From Nomia melanderi (lineage: Eukaryota; Arthropoda; Insecta; Hymenoptera; Halictidae), in the NCBI RefSeq assembly GCF_051020985.1, contig NW_027475174.1, positions 372,001-436,000 on the forward strand: a DNA stretch of 64,000 nt, written 5' to 3'. This document shows positions 25,060 to 37,019 of the stretch, piece by piece (the stretch's first letter is position 1; the number at the start of each line of letters is the position of its first letter). The position numbers and the translations under genes are program-made. The notes below the pieces were generated by a model that saw nothing but the letters and a program-made list of their open reading frames with translations, was not told the DNA's origin and ran no database searches.

Positions 25060-26814
25060 ATATATCTGGTGATATCTCGGGTGCTATTAGAGAGAGCGCA
25101 ATAAACCAAAGTGCATTGTCTGAAGGAGGCCCTGGCGCATGAATCTGTGCAGCGGGAACGACCTCGGACCACCAGGGGCCGAGAAAACTACCGTCTCATG
25201 GGGTCGGACACTCAGGGTCAGGGAAAAATCCAATATATATGTGGTGATATCTAGGGTGCTATTAGAGATAGCGCAATAAACCAAAGTGCATTGTCTGCAG
25301 GAGGCCCTGGCGCATGAATCTGTGCAGCGAGAACGACCTCGGACCACCAGGGGCCGAGAAAACCACCGTCTCATGCGGTCGGACACTCAGGGTCAGGGAA
25401 AAATCCAATCTATCTCTGGTGATATCTCGGGTGCTATTAGAGATAGCGCAATAAACCAAAGTGAATTATCTGCGGGAGGCCCTGGCGCATGAATCAGTGC
25501 AGCGGCAACGACCTCGGACCACCAGGGGCCGAGAAAATCACCGTCTCATGGGGCCGGACTGTCAGGGTCAGGGAAAAATCCATTATATATCGGGTGATAT
25601 CTCGGGTGCCATTACAGATAGCGCAATAAATCAAAGTGCATTGTCTGTAGGAAGCACTGGCGCATGAATCTCTGCAGCGGGAACGACCTCGGACCACCAG
25701 GGGCCGAGAAAATTACAGATATTCGGAATCCGTCGCCCAAGGTCATGTAAAAATCCAGCATACATCTGGTGATATCTCGGGTGCTATTAGAGATAGCGCA
25801 ATAAACCAAAGTGCATTGTCTGTAGGTGGCCCTGGCGCATGAATCTGAGCAGCGGGAACGACCTCGGTCCACCAGGGGCCGAGAAAGGCACCGTCTCATG
25901 GGGCCGGACACTCAGGGTCAGGGAAAAATCCAATCTATCTCTGGTGATATCTCGGGTGCTATTAGAGATAGCGCAATAAACCAAAGTGAATTATCTGCGG
26001 GAGGCCCTGGCGCATGAATCAGTGCAGCGGCAACGACCTCGGACCACCAGGGGCCGAGAAAACCACCGTCTCATGGGGCCGGAAACTCAGGGTCATGGAA
26101 AAATCCAATATATATCTGGTGATATCTCGGGTGCTATTAGAGATAGCGCAATAAACCAAAGTGCATTGTCTGCAGGAGGCCCTGGCGCATGAATCTGTGC
26201 AGCGGGAACGACCTCGTACCACCAGGGGCCGAGAAAATCTCCGTCTCATGGCGCCTGACTGTCAGGGTCAGGGAAAAATCCGATATATAACGGGTGATAT
26301 CGCGGGTGCCATTACAGATAGCGCAATAAATCAAAGTGCATTGTCTGTAGGAAGCACTGGCGCATGAATCTCTGCAGCGGGATCGACCTCGGACCACCAG
26401 GGGCCGAGAAAATCACCGTCTCATGGGGCCGGACTTTCAGGGTCAGGGAAAAATCCAATATATATCTGGTGATATCTGGGGTGCTATTAGAGATATCGCA
26501 ATAAACCAAAGTCCATTGGCTGCAGGAGGCCCTGGCGCATGAATCTGTGCAGCGGGAACGACCTCGGACCACCAGGGGCCGAGAAAACCACCGTCTCATG
26601 GGGTCGGACACTCAGGGTCAGGGAAAAATCCAATATATATGTGGTGATATCTCGGGTGCTATTACAGATAGCGCAATAAATCAAAGTGCATTGTCTGTAG
26701 GAGGCCCTGGCGCATGAATCTGTGCAGCGGGATCGTCCTCGGACCACCAGGGGCCGAGAAAATCACCGTCTCATGGGGCCGGACTGTCAGGGTCAGGGAA
26801 AAATCCAATATATA
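25060..26814 (+). repeat. 1.75-kb block, copy 2 (offset 6,298 bp)
   Basis: Partner of 18,762-20,516. Small differences include 'gatatcgcggg' near 26,299. Confidence 0.75.
25664..25838 (+). repeat. D-B divergent monomer
   Basis: Copy of the 19,366 unit at offset 6,298 bp. The next D-type unit is 18.7 kb downstream. Confidence 0.85.
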
Positions 26815-27062
26815 TGTGGTGATATCTAGGGTGCTATTAGAGGTAGCGCAATTATCCAAAGTGCATTGTCTGCCGGACGCCCTGGCGCATGAGTCTGTGC
26901 AGCCGGAACGACCTCGGACCACCAGGGGCCGAGAAAACCACCGTCTCATGCGGTCGGACATTCAGGGTCAGGGAAAATCCAATATATATGTGGTGATATC
27001 TAGGGTGCTATTAGAGATAGCGCAATAATCCAAAGTGCATTGTCTGCCGGACGCCCTGGCGC
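26189..27062 (+). repeat. Pentameric higher-order repeat unit 1 (m1-m4 plus hybrid m5)
   Basis: The order is m1 (26,189; 'ggcgcctgac'), m2 (26,364; 'ccattggctg'), m3 (26,539; 'ggggtcgg...atatgtgg'), m4 (26,714; 'gggatcgtcctcgg') and an m5-headed unit (26,889) whose tail is m4-like with a 1-bp deletion. Total 874 bp. Confidence 0.75.
26889..27062 (+). repeat. 174-bp monomer with m5 head and deletion-allele tail
   Basis: It combines 'gtctgtgcagccgg' with the 'gggaaaatcc' tract, so the deletion has been recombined onto another head. Confidence 0.75.
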
Positions 27063-27237
27063 ATGAGTCTGTGCAGCGGCAACGACCTCGGACCACTAGG
27101 GGCCGAGAAAACCACCGTCTCATGGGGCCGGACAGTCAGGGTCATGGAAAAATCCAATATATATCTGGTGATATCTCGGGTGCTATTAGAGATAGCGCAA
27201 TAAACAAAAGTGCATTGTCTGCAGGAGGCCCTAGCGC

Positions 27238-28112
27238 GTGAATCTGTGCAGCGGGAACGACCTCGGACCACCAGGGGCCGAGAAAATCTCCGTCTCATGG
27301 CGCCTGACTGTCAGGGTCAGGGAAAAATCCCATATATAACGGGTGATATCTCGGGTGCCATTACAGATAGCGCAATAAATCAAAGTGCATTGTCTGTAGG
27401 AAGCACTGGCGCATGAATCTCTGCAGCGGGATCGACCTCGGACCACCAGGGGCCGAGAAAATCACCGTCTCATGGGGCCGGACTGTCAGGGTCAGGGAAA
27501 AATCCAATATATATCTGGTGATATCTGGGGTGCTATTAGAGATATCGCAATAAACCAAAGTCCATTGGCTGCAGGAGGCCCTGGCGCATGAATCTGTGCA
27601 GCGGGAACGACCTCGGACCACCAGGGGCCGAGAAAACCACCGTCTCATGGGGTCGGACACTCAGGGTCAGGGAAAAATCCAATATATATGTGGTGATATC
27701 TCGGGTGCTATTACAGATAGCGCAATAAATCAAAGTGCATTGTCTGTAGGAGGCCCTGGCGCATGAATCTGTGCAGCGGGATCGTCCTCGGACCACCAGG
27801 GGCCGAGAAAATCACCGTCTCATGCGGTCGGACACTCAGGGTCAGGGAAAAATCCAATATATATGTGGTGATATCTAGGGTGCTATTAGAGATAGCGCAA
27901 TAATCCAAAGTGCATTGTCTGCCGGACGCCCTGGCGCATGAGTCTGTGCAGCCGGAACGACCTCGGACCACCAGGGGCCGAGAAAACCACCGTCTCATGG
28001 GGCCGGACACTCAGGGTCATGGAAAAATCCTATATATATCTGGTGATATCTCGGGTGCTATTAGAGATAGCGCAATAAACCAAAGTGCATTGTCTGCAGG
28101 AGGCCCTGGCGC
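27238..28112 (+). repeat. Pentameric higher-order repeat unit 2 (875 bp)
   Basis: m1 27,238, m2 27,413, m3 27,588, m4 27,763, m5 27,938. Here m1 starts 'gtgaatctg'. It is followed directly by unit 3 in the same order. Confidence 0.8.
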
Positions 28113-28987
28113 ATGAATCTGTGCAGCGGGAACGACCTCGGACCACCAGGGGCCGAGAAAATCTCCGTCTCATGGCGCCTGACTGTCAGGGTCAGGGAAA
28201 AATCCGATATATAACGGGTGATATCTCGGGTGCCATTACAGATAGCGCAATAAATCAAAGTGCATTGTCTGTAGGAAGCACTGGCGCATGAATCTCTGCA
28301 GCGGGATCGACCTCGGACCACCAGGGGCCGAGAAAATCACCGTCTCATGGGGCCGGACTGTCAGGGTCAGGGAAAAATCCAATATATATCTGGTGATATC
28401 TGGGGTGCTATTAGAGATATCGCAATAAACCAAAGTCCATTGGCTGCAGGAGGCCCTGGCGCATGAATCTGTGCAGCGGGAACGACCTCGGACCACCAGG
28501 GGCCGAGAAAACCACCGTCTCATGGGGTCGGACACTCAGGGTCAGGGAAAAATCCAACATATATGTGGTGATATCTCGGGTGCTATTACAGATAGCGCAA
28601 TAAATGAAAGTGCATTGTCTGTAGGAGGCCCTGGCGCATGAATCTGTGCAGCGGGATCGTCCTCGGACCACCAGGGGCCGAGAAAATCACCGTCTCATGG
28701 GGCCGGACTGTCAGGGTCAGGGAAAAATCCAATATATATGTGGTGATATCTAGGGTGCTATTAGAGGTAGCGCAATTATCCAAAGTGCATTGTCTGCCGG
28801 ACGCCCTGGCGCATGAGTCTGTGCAGCCGGAACGACCTCGGACCACCAGGGGCCGAGAAAACCACCGTCTCATGGGGCCGGACACTCAGGGTCATGGAAA
28901 AATCCAATATATATCTGGTGATATCTCGGGTGCTATTAGAGATAGCGCAATAAACCAAAGTGCATTGTCTGCAGGAGGCCCTGGCGC
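28113..28987 (+). repeat. Pentameric higher-order repeat unit 3 (875 bp)
   Basis: m1 28,113, m2 28,288, m3 28,463, m4 28,638, m5 28,813. It matches unit 2 closely except in m4, where 'ggggccggactg' replaces 'tgcggtcggacac' and the tail has 'gaggtagcgcaattatc'. Confidence 0.8.
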
Positions 28988-30352
28988 ATGAATCTGTGCA
29001 GCGGGAACGACCTCGGACCACCAGGGGCCGAGAAAACCACCGTCTCATGGGGTCGGACACTCAGGGTCAGGGAAAAATCCAATATATATGTGGTGATATC
29101 TCGGGTGCTATTACAGATAGCGCAATAAATCAAAGTGCATTGTCTGTAGGAGGCCCTGGCGCATGAATCTGTGCAGCGGGATCGTCCTCGGACCACCAGG
29201 GGCCGGGAAAATCACCGTCTCATGGGGCCGGACTGTCAGGGTCAGGGAAAAATCCAATATATATCTGGCGATATCTGGGGTGCTATTAGAGATATCGCAA
29301 TAAACCAAAGTCCATTGGCTGCAGGAGGCCCTGGCGCATGAATCTGTGCAGCGGGAACGACCTCGGACCACCAGGGTCCGAGAAAACCACCGTCTCATGG
29401 GGTCGGACACTCAGGGTCAGGGAAAAATCCAATATATATGTGGTGATATCTCGGGTGCTATTACAGATAGCGCAATAAATCAAAGTGCATTGTCTGTAGG
29501 AGGCCCTGGCGCATGAATCTGTGCAGCGGGAACGAACACGGACCACCAGGGGCCGAGAAAACCAACGTCTCATGGGGTCGGACACTCAGGGTCAGGGAAA
29601 AATCCAATATATATGTGGTGATATCTCGGGTGCTATTACAGATAGCGCAATAAACCAAAGTGCATTGTCTGCAGGAGGCCCTGGCGCATGAATCTGTGCA
29701 GCGGGAACGACCTCGGACCACCAGGGGCCGAGAAAACTACCGTCTCATGGGGCCGGACACTCAGGGTCATGGAAAAATCCAATATCTATCTGGTGATATC
29801 TCGGGTGCTATTAGAGATAGCGCAATAAACCAAAGTGCATTGTCTGCAGGAGGCCCTGGCGCATGAATCTGTGCAGCGGGAACGACCTCGGACCACCAGG
29901 GGCCGAGAAAATCACCGTCTCATGGGGCCGGACTGTCAGGGTCAGGCAAAAATCCAATATATATCTGGTGATATCTCGGGTGCTATTAGAGATAGCGCAA
30001 TAAACCAAAGTGCATTGCCTGCAGGATGCCCTGGCGCATGAGTCTGTGCAGCGGGAACGACCTCGGACCACCAGGGCCCGAGAAAACCACCGACACATGG
30101 GGCCGGACACTCAGGGTCGGGGAAAAATTCAGTATATGTCTGGTGATATCTCGGGTGCTCTTACAGATAGCGCACTAAAACGAAGTGAATTATCTGCAGG
30201 GGGCACCGGCGCATGAATCTGTGCAGCGGGAACGACCTCGGACCACCAGGGGCCGAGAAAACCACCGTCTCATGGGGTCGGACACTCAGGGTCAGGGAAA
30301 AATCCAATATATATGTGGTGATATCTCGGGTGCTATTACAGATAGCGCAATA
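28972..30352 (+). repeat. 1.4-kb block, copy 1 (offset 3,675 bp)
   Basis: Matches 32,647-34,027 through the rare 'ggccgggaaaatc', 'cgaacacggacc' and 'gcactaaaacgaag'. Part of it (about 29,700-30,266) recurs again at 34,775-35,341. Confidence 0.75.
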
Positions 30353-30562
30353 ATCCAAAGTGCATTGTCTGCCGGACGCCCTGGCGCATGAGTCTGTGCA
30401 GCCGGAACGACCTCGGACCACCAGGGGCCGAAAAAACCACCGTCTCATGGGGCCGGACACTCAGGGTCATGGAAAAATCCAATATATATCTGGTGATATC
30501 TCGGGTGCTGTTAGAGATAGCGCAATAAACCAAAGTGCATTGTCTGCAGGAGGCCCTGGCGC

Positions 30563-31437
30563 ATGAATCTGTGCAGCGGGAACGACCTCGGACCACCAGG
30601 GGCCGAGAAAATCTCCGTCTCAATGCGCCTGACTGTCAGGGTCAGGGAAAAATCCGATATATAACGGGTGATATCTCGGGTGCCATTACAGATAGCGCAA
30701 TAAATCAAAGTGCATTGTCTGTAGGAAGCACTGGCGCATGAATCTCTGCAGCGGGATCGACCTCGGACCACCAGGGGCCGAGAAAATCACCGTCTCATGG
30801 GGCCGGACTGTCAGGGTCAGGGAAAAATCCAATATATATCTGGTGATATCTGGGGTGCTATTAGAGATATCGCAATAAACCAAAGTCCATTGGCTGCAGG
30901 AGGCCCTGGCGCATGAATCTGTGCAGCGGGAACGACCTCGGACCACCAGGGGCCGAGAAAACCACCGTCTCATGGGGTCGGACACTCAGGGTCAGGGAAA
31001 AATCCAATATATATGTGGTGATATCTCGGGTGCTATTACAGATAGCGCAATAAATCAAAGTGCATTGTCTGTAGGAGGCCCTGGCGCATGAATCTGTGCA
31101 GCGGGATCGTCCTCGGACCACCAGGGGCCGAGAAAATCACCGTCTCATGGGGCCGGACTGTCAGGGTCAGGGAAAAATCCAATATATATGTGGTGATATC
31201 TAGGGTGCTATTAGAGGTAGCGCAATTATCCAAAGTGCATTGTCTGCCGGACGCCCTGGCGCATGAGTCTGTGCAGCCGGAACGACCTCGGACCACCAGG
31301 GGCCGAGAAAACCACCGTCTCATGGGGCCGGACACTCAGGGTCATGGAAAAATCCAATATATATCTGGTGATATCTCGGGTGCTATTAGAGATAGCGCAA
31401 TAAACCAAAGTGCATTGTCTGCAGGAGGCCCTGGCGC
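30563..31437 (+). repeat. Pentameric higher-order repeat unit 4 (875 bp)
   Basis: m1 30,563, m2 30,738, m3 30,913, m4 31,088, m5 31,263. Its m4 has the same 'gaggtagcgcaattatc' tail as unit 3, so units 3 and 4 are sisters at offset 2,450 bp. Confidence 0.8.
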
Positions 31438-32312
31438 ATGAATCTGTGCAGCGGGAACGACCTCGGACCACCAGGGGCCGAGAAAATCTCCGTCTCATGG
31501 CGCCTGACTGTCAGGGTCAGGGAAAAATCCCATATATAACGGGTGATATCTCGGGTGCCATTACAGATAGCGCAATAAATCAAAGTGCATTGTCTGTAGG
31601 AAGCACTGGCGCATGAATCTCTGCAGCGGGATCGACCTCGGACCACCAGGGGCCGAGAAAATCACCGTCTCATGGGGCCGGACTGTCAGGGTCAGGGAAA
31701 AATCCAATATATATCTGGTGATATCTGGGGTGCTATTAGAGATATCGCAATAAACCAAAGTCCATTGGCTGCAGGAGGCCCTGGCGCATGAATCTGTGCA
31801 GCGGGAACGACCTCGGACCACCAGGGGCCGAGAAAACCACCGTCTCATGGGGTCGGACACTCAGGGTCAGGGAAAAATCCAATATATATGTGGTGATATC
31901 TCGGGTGCTATTACAGATAGCGCAATAAATCAAAGTGCATTGTCTGTAGGAGGCCCTGGCGCATGAATCTGTGCAGCGGGATCGTCCTCGGACCACCAGG
32001 GGCCGAGAAAACCACCGTCTCATGCGGTCGGACACTCAGGGTCAGGGAAAAATCCAATATATATGTGGTGATATCTAGGGTGCTATTAGAGATAGCGCAA
32101 TAATCCAAAGTGGATTGTCTGCCGGACGCCCTGGCGCATGAGTCTGTGCAGCCGGAACGACCTCGGACCACCAGGGGCCGAGAAAACCACCGTCTCATGG
32201 GGCCGGACTGTCAGGGTCAGGGAAAAATCCAATATATATGTGGTGATATCTAGGGTGCTATTAGAGGTAGCGCAATTATCCAAAGTGCATTGTCTGCCGG
32301 ACGCCCTGGCGC
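31438..32312 (+). repeat. Pentameric higher-order repeat unit 5 with hybrid last monomer
   Basis: m1 31,438, m2 31,613, m3 31,788, m4 31,963. The fifth unit (32,138) has an m5 head ('gtctgtgcagccgg') but an m4 tail. m1-m4 match unit 2 at offset 4,200 bp. Confidence 0.75.
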
Positions 32313-32487
32313 ATGAGTCTGTGCAGCCGGAACGACCTCGGACCAGCAGGGGCCGAGAAAATCTCCGTCTCATGGCGCCTGACTGTCAGGGTCAGGGAAA
32401 AATCCCATATATAACGGGTGATATCTCGGGTGCCATTACAGATAGCGCAATAAATCAAAGTGCATTGTCTGTAGGAAGCACTGGCGC
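32313..32487 (+). repeat. Hybrid m5/m1 monomer
   Basis: The head 'gagtctgtgcagccggaac' is m5 and the tail 'aaaatctccgtctcatggcg' is m1. The switch lies near 32,340, at or beside dyad 1, where 'gaccagcagg' also carries a private substitution. It reads as an in-register exchange product. Confidence 0.7.
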
Positions 32488-33187
32488 ATGAATCTCTGCA
32501 GCGGGATCGACCTCGGACCACCAGGGGCCGAGAAAATCACCGTCTCATGGGGCCGGACTGTCAGGGTCAGGGAAAAATCCAATATATATCTGGTGATATC
32601 TGGGGTGCTATTAGAGATATCGCAATAAACCAAAGTCCATTGGCTGCAGGAGGCCCTGGCGCATGAATCTGTGCAGCGGGAACGACCTCGGACCACCATG
32701 GGCCGAGAAAACCACCGTCTCATGGGGTCGGACACTCAGGGTCAGGGAAAAATACAATATATATGTGGCGATATCTCGGGTGCTATTACAGATAGCGCAA
32801 TAAATCAAAGTGCATTGTCTGTAGGAGGCCCTGGCGCATGAATCTGTGCAGCGGGATCGTCCTCGGACCACCAGGGGCCGGGAAAATCACCGTCTCATGG
32901 GGCCGGACTGTCAGGGTCAGGGAAAAATCCAATATATATCTGGCGATATCTGGGGTGCTATTAGAGATATCGCAATAAACCAAAGTCCATTGGCTGCAGG
33001 AGGCCCTGGCGCATGAATCTGTGCAGCGGGAACGACCTCGGACCACCAGGGTCCGAGAAAACCACCGTCTCATGGGGTCGGACACTCAGGGTCAGGGAAA
33101 AATCCAATATATATGTGGTGATATCTCGGGTGCTATTACAGATAGCGCAATAAATCAAAGTGCATTGTCTGTAGGAGGCCCTGGCGC
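32488..33187 (+). repeat. Tandem m2-m3 dimers (2 x 350 bp)
   Basis: Units at 32,488, 32,663, 32,838 and 33,013 alternate m2/m3. The second dimer carries 'ggccgggaaaatc' and 'cagggtccgag'. Confidence 0.7.
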
Positions 33188-34027
33188 ATGAATCTGTGTA
33201 GCGGGAACGAACACGGACCACCAGGGGCCGAGAAAACCAACGTCTCATGGGGTCGGACACTCAGGGTCAGGGAAAAATCCAATATATATGTGGTGATATC
33301 TCGGGTGCTATTACAGATAGCGCAATAAACCAAAGTGCATTGTCTGCAGGAGGCCCTGGCGCATGAACCTGTGCAGCGGGAACGACCTCGGACCACCAGG
33401 GGCCGAGAAAACTACCGTCTCATGGGGCCGGACACTCAGGATCATGGAAAAATCCAATATCTATCTGGTGATATCTCGGGTGCTATTAGAGATAGCGCAA
33501 TAAACCAAAGTTCATTGTCTGCAGGAGGCCCTGGCGCATGAATCTGTGCAGCGGGAACGACCTCGGACCACCAGGGGCCGAGAAAATCACCGTCTCATGG
33601 GGCCGGACTGTCAGGGTCAGGCAAAAATCCAATATATATCTGGTGATATCTCGGGTGCTATTAGAGATAGCGCAATAAACCAAAGTGCATTGCCTGCAGG
33701 ATGCCCTGGTGCATGAGTCTGTGCAGCGGGAACGACCTCGGACCACCAGGGCCCGAGAAAACCACCGACACATGGGGCCGGACACTCAGGGTCGGGGAAA
33801 AATTCAGTATATGTCTGGTGATATCTCGGGTGCTCTTACAGATAGCGCACTAAAACGAAGTGAATTATCTGCAGGGGGCACCGGCGCATGAATCTGTGCA
33901 GCGGGAACGACCTCGGACCACCAGGGGCCGAGAAAACCACCGTCTCATGGGGTCGGACACTCAGGGTCAGGGAAAAATCCAATATATATGTGGTGATATC
34001 TCGGGTGCTATTACAGATAGCGCAATA
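32647..34027 (+). repeat. 1.4-kb block, copy 2 (offset 3,675 bp)
   Basis: Partner of 28,972-30,352, 21 units away. Confidence 0.75.
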
Positions 34028-34046
34028 AATCAAAGTGCATTGTCTG
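33640..34046 (+). repeat. 0.4-kb block, copy 1 (offset 2,973 bp)
   Basis: Matches 36,613-37,019. The offset is 17 units minus the 2-bp deletion at 36,211. Confidence 0.7.
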
Positions 34047-34774
34047 TAGGAGGCCCTGGCGCATGAATCTGTGCAGCGGGATCGTCCTCGGACCACCAGG
34101 GGCCGAGAAAACCACCGTCTCATGCGGTCGGACACTCAGGGTCAGGGAAAAATCCAATCTATCTCTGGTGATATCTCGGGTGCTATTAGAGATAGCGCAA
34201 TAAACCAAAGTGAATTATCTGCGGGAGGCCCTGGCGCATGAATCAGTGCAGCGGCAACGACCTCGGACCACCAGGGGCCGAGAAAATCACCGTCTCATGG
34301 GGCCGGACTGTCAGGGTCAGGGAAAAATCCATTATATATCGGGTGATATCTCGGGTGCCATTAGAGATAGCGCAATAAATCAAAGTGCATTGTCTGTAGG
34401 AAGCCCTGGCGCATGAATCTGTGCAGCGGGATCGACCTCGGACCACCAGGGGCCGAGAAAATCTCCGTCTCATAGGGCCAGACTGTCAGGGTCAGGGAAA
34501 AATCCCATATATAACGGGTGATATCTCGGGTGCCATTACAGATAGCGCAATAAATCAAAGTGCATTGTCTGTAGGAAGCACTGGCGCATGAATCTCTGCA
34601 GCGGGAACGACCTCGGACCACCAGAGGCCGAGAAAACCACCGTCTCATGGGGTCGGACACTCAGGGTCAGGGAAAAATCCAATATATATGTGGTGATATC
34701 TAGGGTGCTATTTGAGATAGCGCAATAAACCAAAGTGCATTGTCTGTAGGAGGCCCTGGCGCATGAATCTGCGC

Positions 34775-35341
34775 AGCGGGAACGACCTCGGACCACCAGG
34801 GGCCGAGAAAACTACCGTCTCATGGGGCCGGACACTCAGGGTCATGGAAAAATCCAATATCTATCTGGTGATATCTCGGGTGCTATTAGAGATAGCGCAA
34901 TAAACCAAAGTGCATTGTCTGCAGGAGGCCCTGGCGCATGAATCTGTGCAGCGGGAACGACCTCGGACCACCAGGGGCCGAGAAAATCACCGTCTCATGG
35001 GGCCGGACTGTCAGGGTCAGGCAAAAATTCAATATATATCTGGTGATATCTCGGGTGCTATTAGAGATAGCGCAATAAACCAAAGTGCATTGCCTGCAGG
35101 ATGCCCTGGCGCATGAGTCTGTGCAGCGGGAACGACCGCGGACCACCAGGGCCCGAGAAAACCACCGACACATGGGGCCGGACACTCAGGGTCGGGAAAA
35201 AATTCAGTATATGTCTGGTGATATCTCGGGTGCTCTTACAGATAGCGCACTAAAACGAAGTGAATTATCTGCAGGGGGCACCGGCGCATGAATCTGTGCA
35301 GCGGGAACGACCTCGGACCACCAGGGGCCGAGAAAACCACC
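34775..35341 (+). repeat. Third partial copy of the 29.7-30.3 kb segment
   Basis: Offset 5,075 bp (29 units). Shares 'aatatctatctgg', 'gtcaggcaaaaat' and 'attcagtatatgtctgg'. Confidence 0.7.
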
Positions 35342-35741
35342 GACACATGGGGCCGGACTGTCAGGGTCAGGGAAAAATCCAATATATATCTGGTGATATC
35401 TTGGGTGCTATTACAGCTAGCGCAATAAATCAAAGTGCATTGTCTGTAGGAGGCTCTGGCGCATGAATCTGTGCAGCGGGAACGACCTCGGACCACCAGG
35501 GGCCGAGAAAACTACCGTCTCATGGGGCCGGACACTCAGGGTCATGGAAAAATCCAATATATATCTGGTGATATCTCGGGTGCTATTAGAGATAGCACAA
35601 TAAACCAAAGTGCATTGTCTGCAGGAGGCCCTGGCGCATGAATCTGTGCAGCGGGAACGACCTCGGACCACCAGGGGCCGAGAAAACCACCGTCTCATGG
35701 GGTCGGACACTCAGGGTCAGGGAAAAATCCAATATATATGT

Positions 35742-36488
35742 GGTGATATCTCGGGTGCTTTTACAGATAGCGCAAAAAATCAAAGTGAATTGTCTGTAGG
35801 AGGCCCTGGCGCATGAAGCTGTGCAGCGGGAACGGCCTCGGACCACCAGGGGCCGAGAAAACCACCGTCTCATGGGGTCGGACACTCAGGGTCAGGGAAA
35901 AATCCAATATATATCTGGTGATTTCTCGGGTGCTATTACAGATAGCGCAATAAATCAAAGTGCATTGTCTGTAGGAGGCCCTGGTTCATGAATCTGTGCA
36001 GCGGGAACGACCTCGGACCACCAGGGGCCGAGAAAACTACCGTCTCATGGGGCCGGACACTCAGGGTCAGGGAAAAATCCAATATATATCTGGTGATATC
36101 TCGGGTGCTATTAGAGATAGCGCAATAAATCAAAGTGCATTGTCTGTAGGAGGCCCTGGCGCATGAATCTGTTCAGCGGGAACGACCTCGGACCACCAGG
36201 GCCCGAGAAAACTAGTCTCATGGGGCCGGACACTCAGGGTCAGGGAAAAATCCAATATATATCTGGTGATAACTCGGGTGCTATTAGAGATAGAGCAATA
36301 AATCAAAGTGCATTGTCTGTAGTAGGCCCTGGCGCATGAATCTGTGCTGCGGGATCGACCTCGGACCATCAGGGGCCGAGAAAACCACCGTCACATGGGG
36401 TCGGACACTCAGGGTCAGGGAAAAATCCAATATATATCTGGTGATATCTCGAGTGCTATTACAGATAGCGCAATAAATCAAAGTGCAT
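35742..36488 (+). repeat. 0.75-kb block, copy 1 (offset 2,798 bp)
   Basis: Matches 38,540-39,286 through 'gcgcaaaaaatcaaag', 'ggtgatttctcggg', 'ggttcatgaatc', the ACTAGT allele and 'ggtgataactcggg'. Confidence 0.8.
36163..36335 (+). repeat. 173-bp monomer with ACTAGT deletion allele
   Basis: 'actagtctc' replaces 'actaccgtctc' at 36,211, losing 2 bp and creating a SpeI site. Linked markers are 'gttcagcggg' and 'gggcccgag'. Confidence 0.85.
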
Positions 36489-36612
36489 TGTCTGTAGGAG
36501 GCCCTGGCGCATGAATCTGCGCAGCGGGAACGACCTCGGACCACCAGGGGCCAAGAAAACTACCGTCTCATGGGTCCGGACACTCAGGGTCATGGAAAAA
36601 TCCAATATCTAT

Positions 36613-37019
36613 CTGGTGATATCTCGGGTGCTATTAGAGATAGCGCAATAAACCAAAGTGCATTGCCTGCAGGATGCCCTGGCGCATGAGTCTGTGCAGC
36701 GGGAACGACCTCGGACCACCAGGGCCCGAGAAAACCACCGACACATGGGGCCGGACACTCAGGGTCGGGGAAAAATTCAGTATATGTCTGGTGATATCTC
36801 GGGTGCTCTTACAGATAGCGCACTAAAACGAAGTGAATTATCTGCAGGGGGCACCGGCGCATGAATCTGTGCAGCGGGAACGACCTCGGACCACCAGGGG
36901 CCGAGAAAACCACCGTCTCATGGGGTCGGACACTCAGGGTCAGGGAAAAATCCAATATATATGTGGTGATATCTCGGGTGCTATTACAGATAGCGCAATA
37001 AATCAAAGTGCATTGTCTG
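36613..37019 (+). repeat. 0.4-kb block, copy 2 (offset 2,973 bp)
   Basis: Partner of 33,640-34,046. Followed by an m1-like unit ('catagggccagac') that also occurs at 34,413 and 37,558. Confidence 0.7.
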
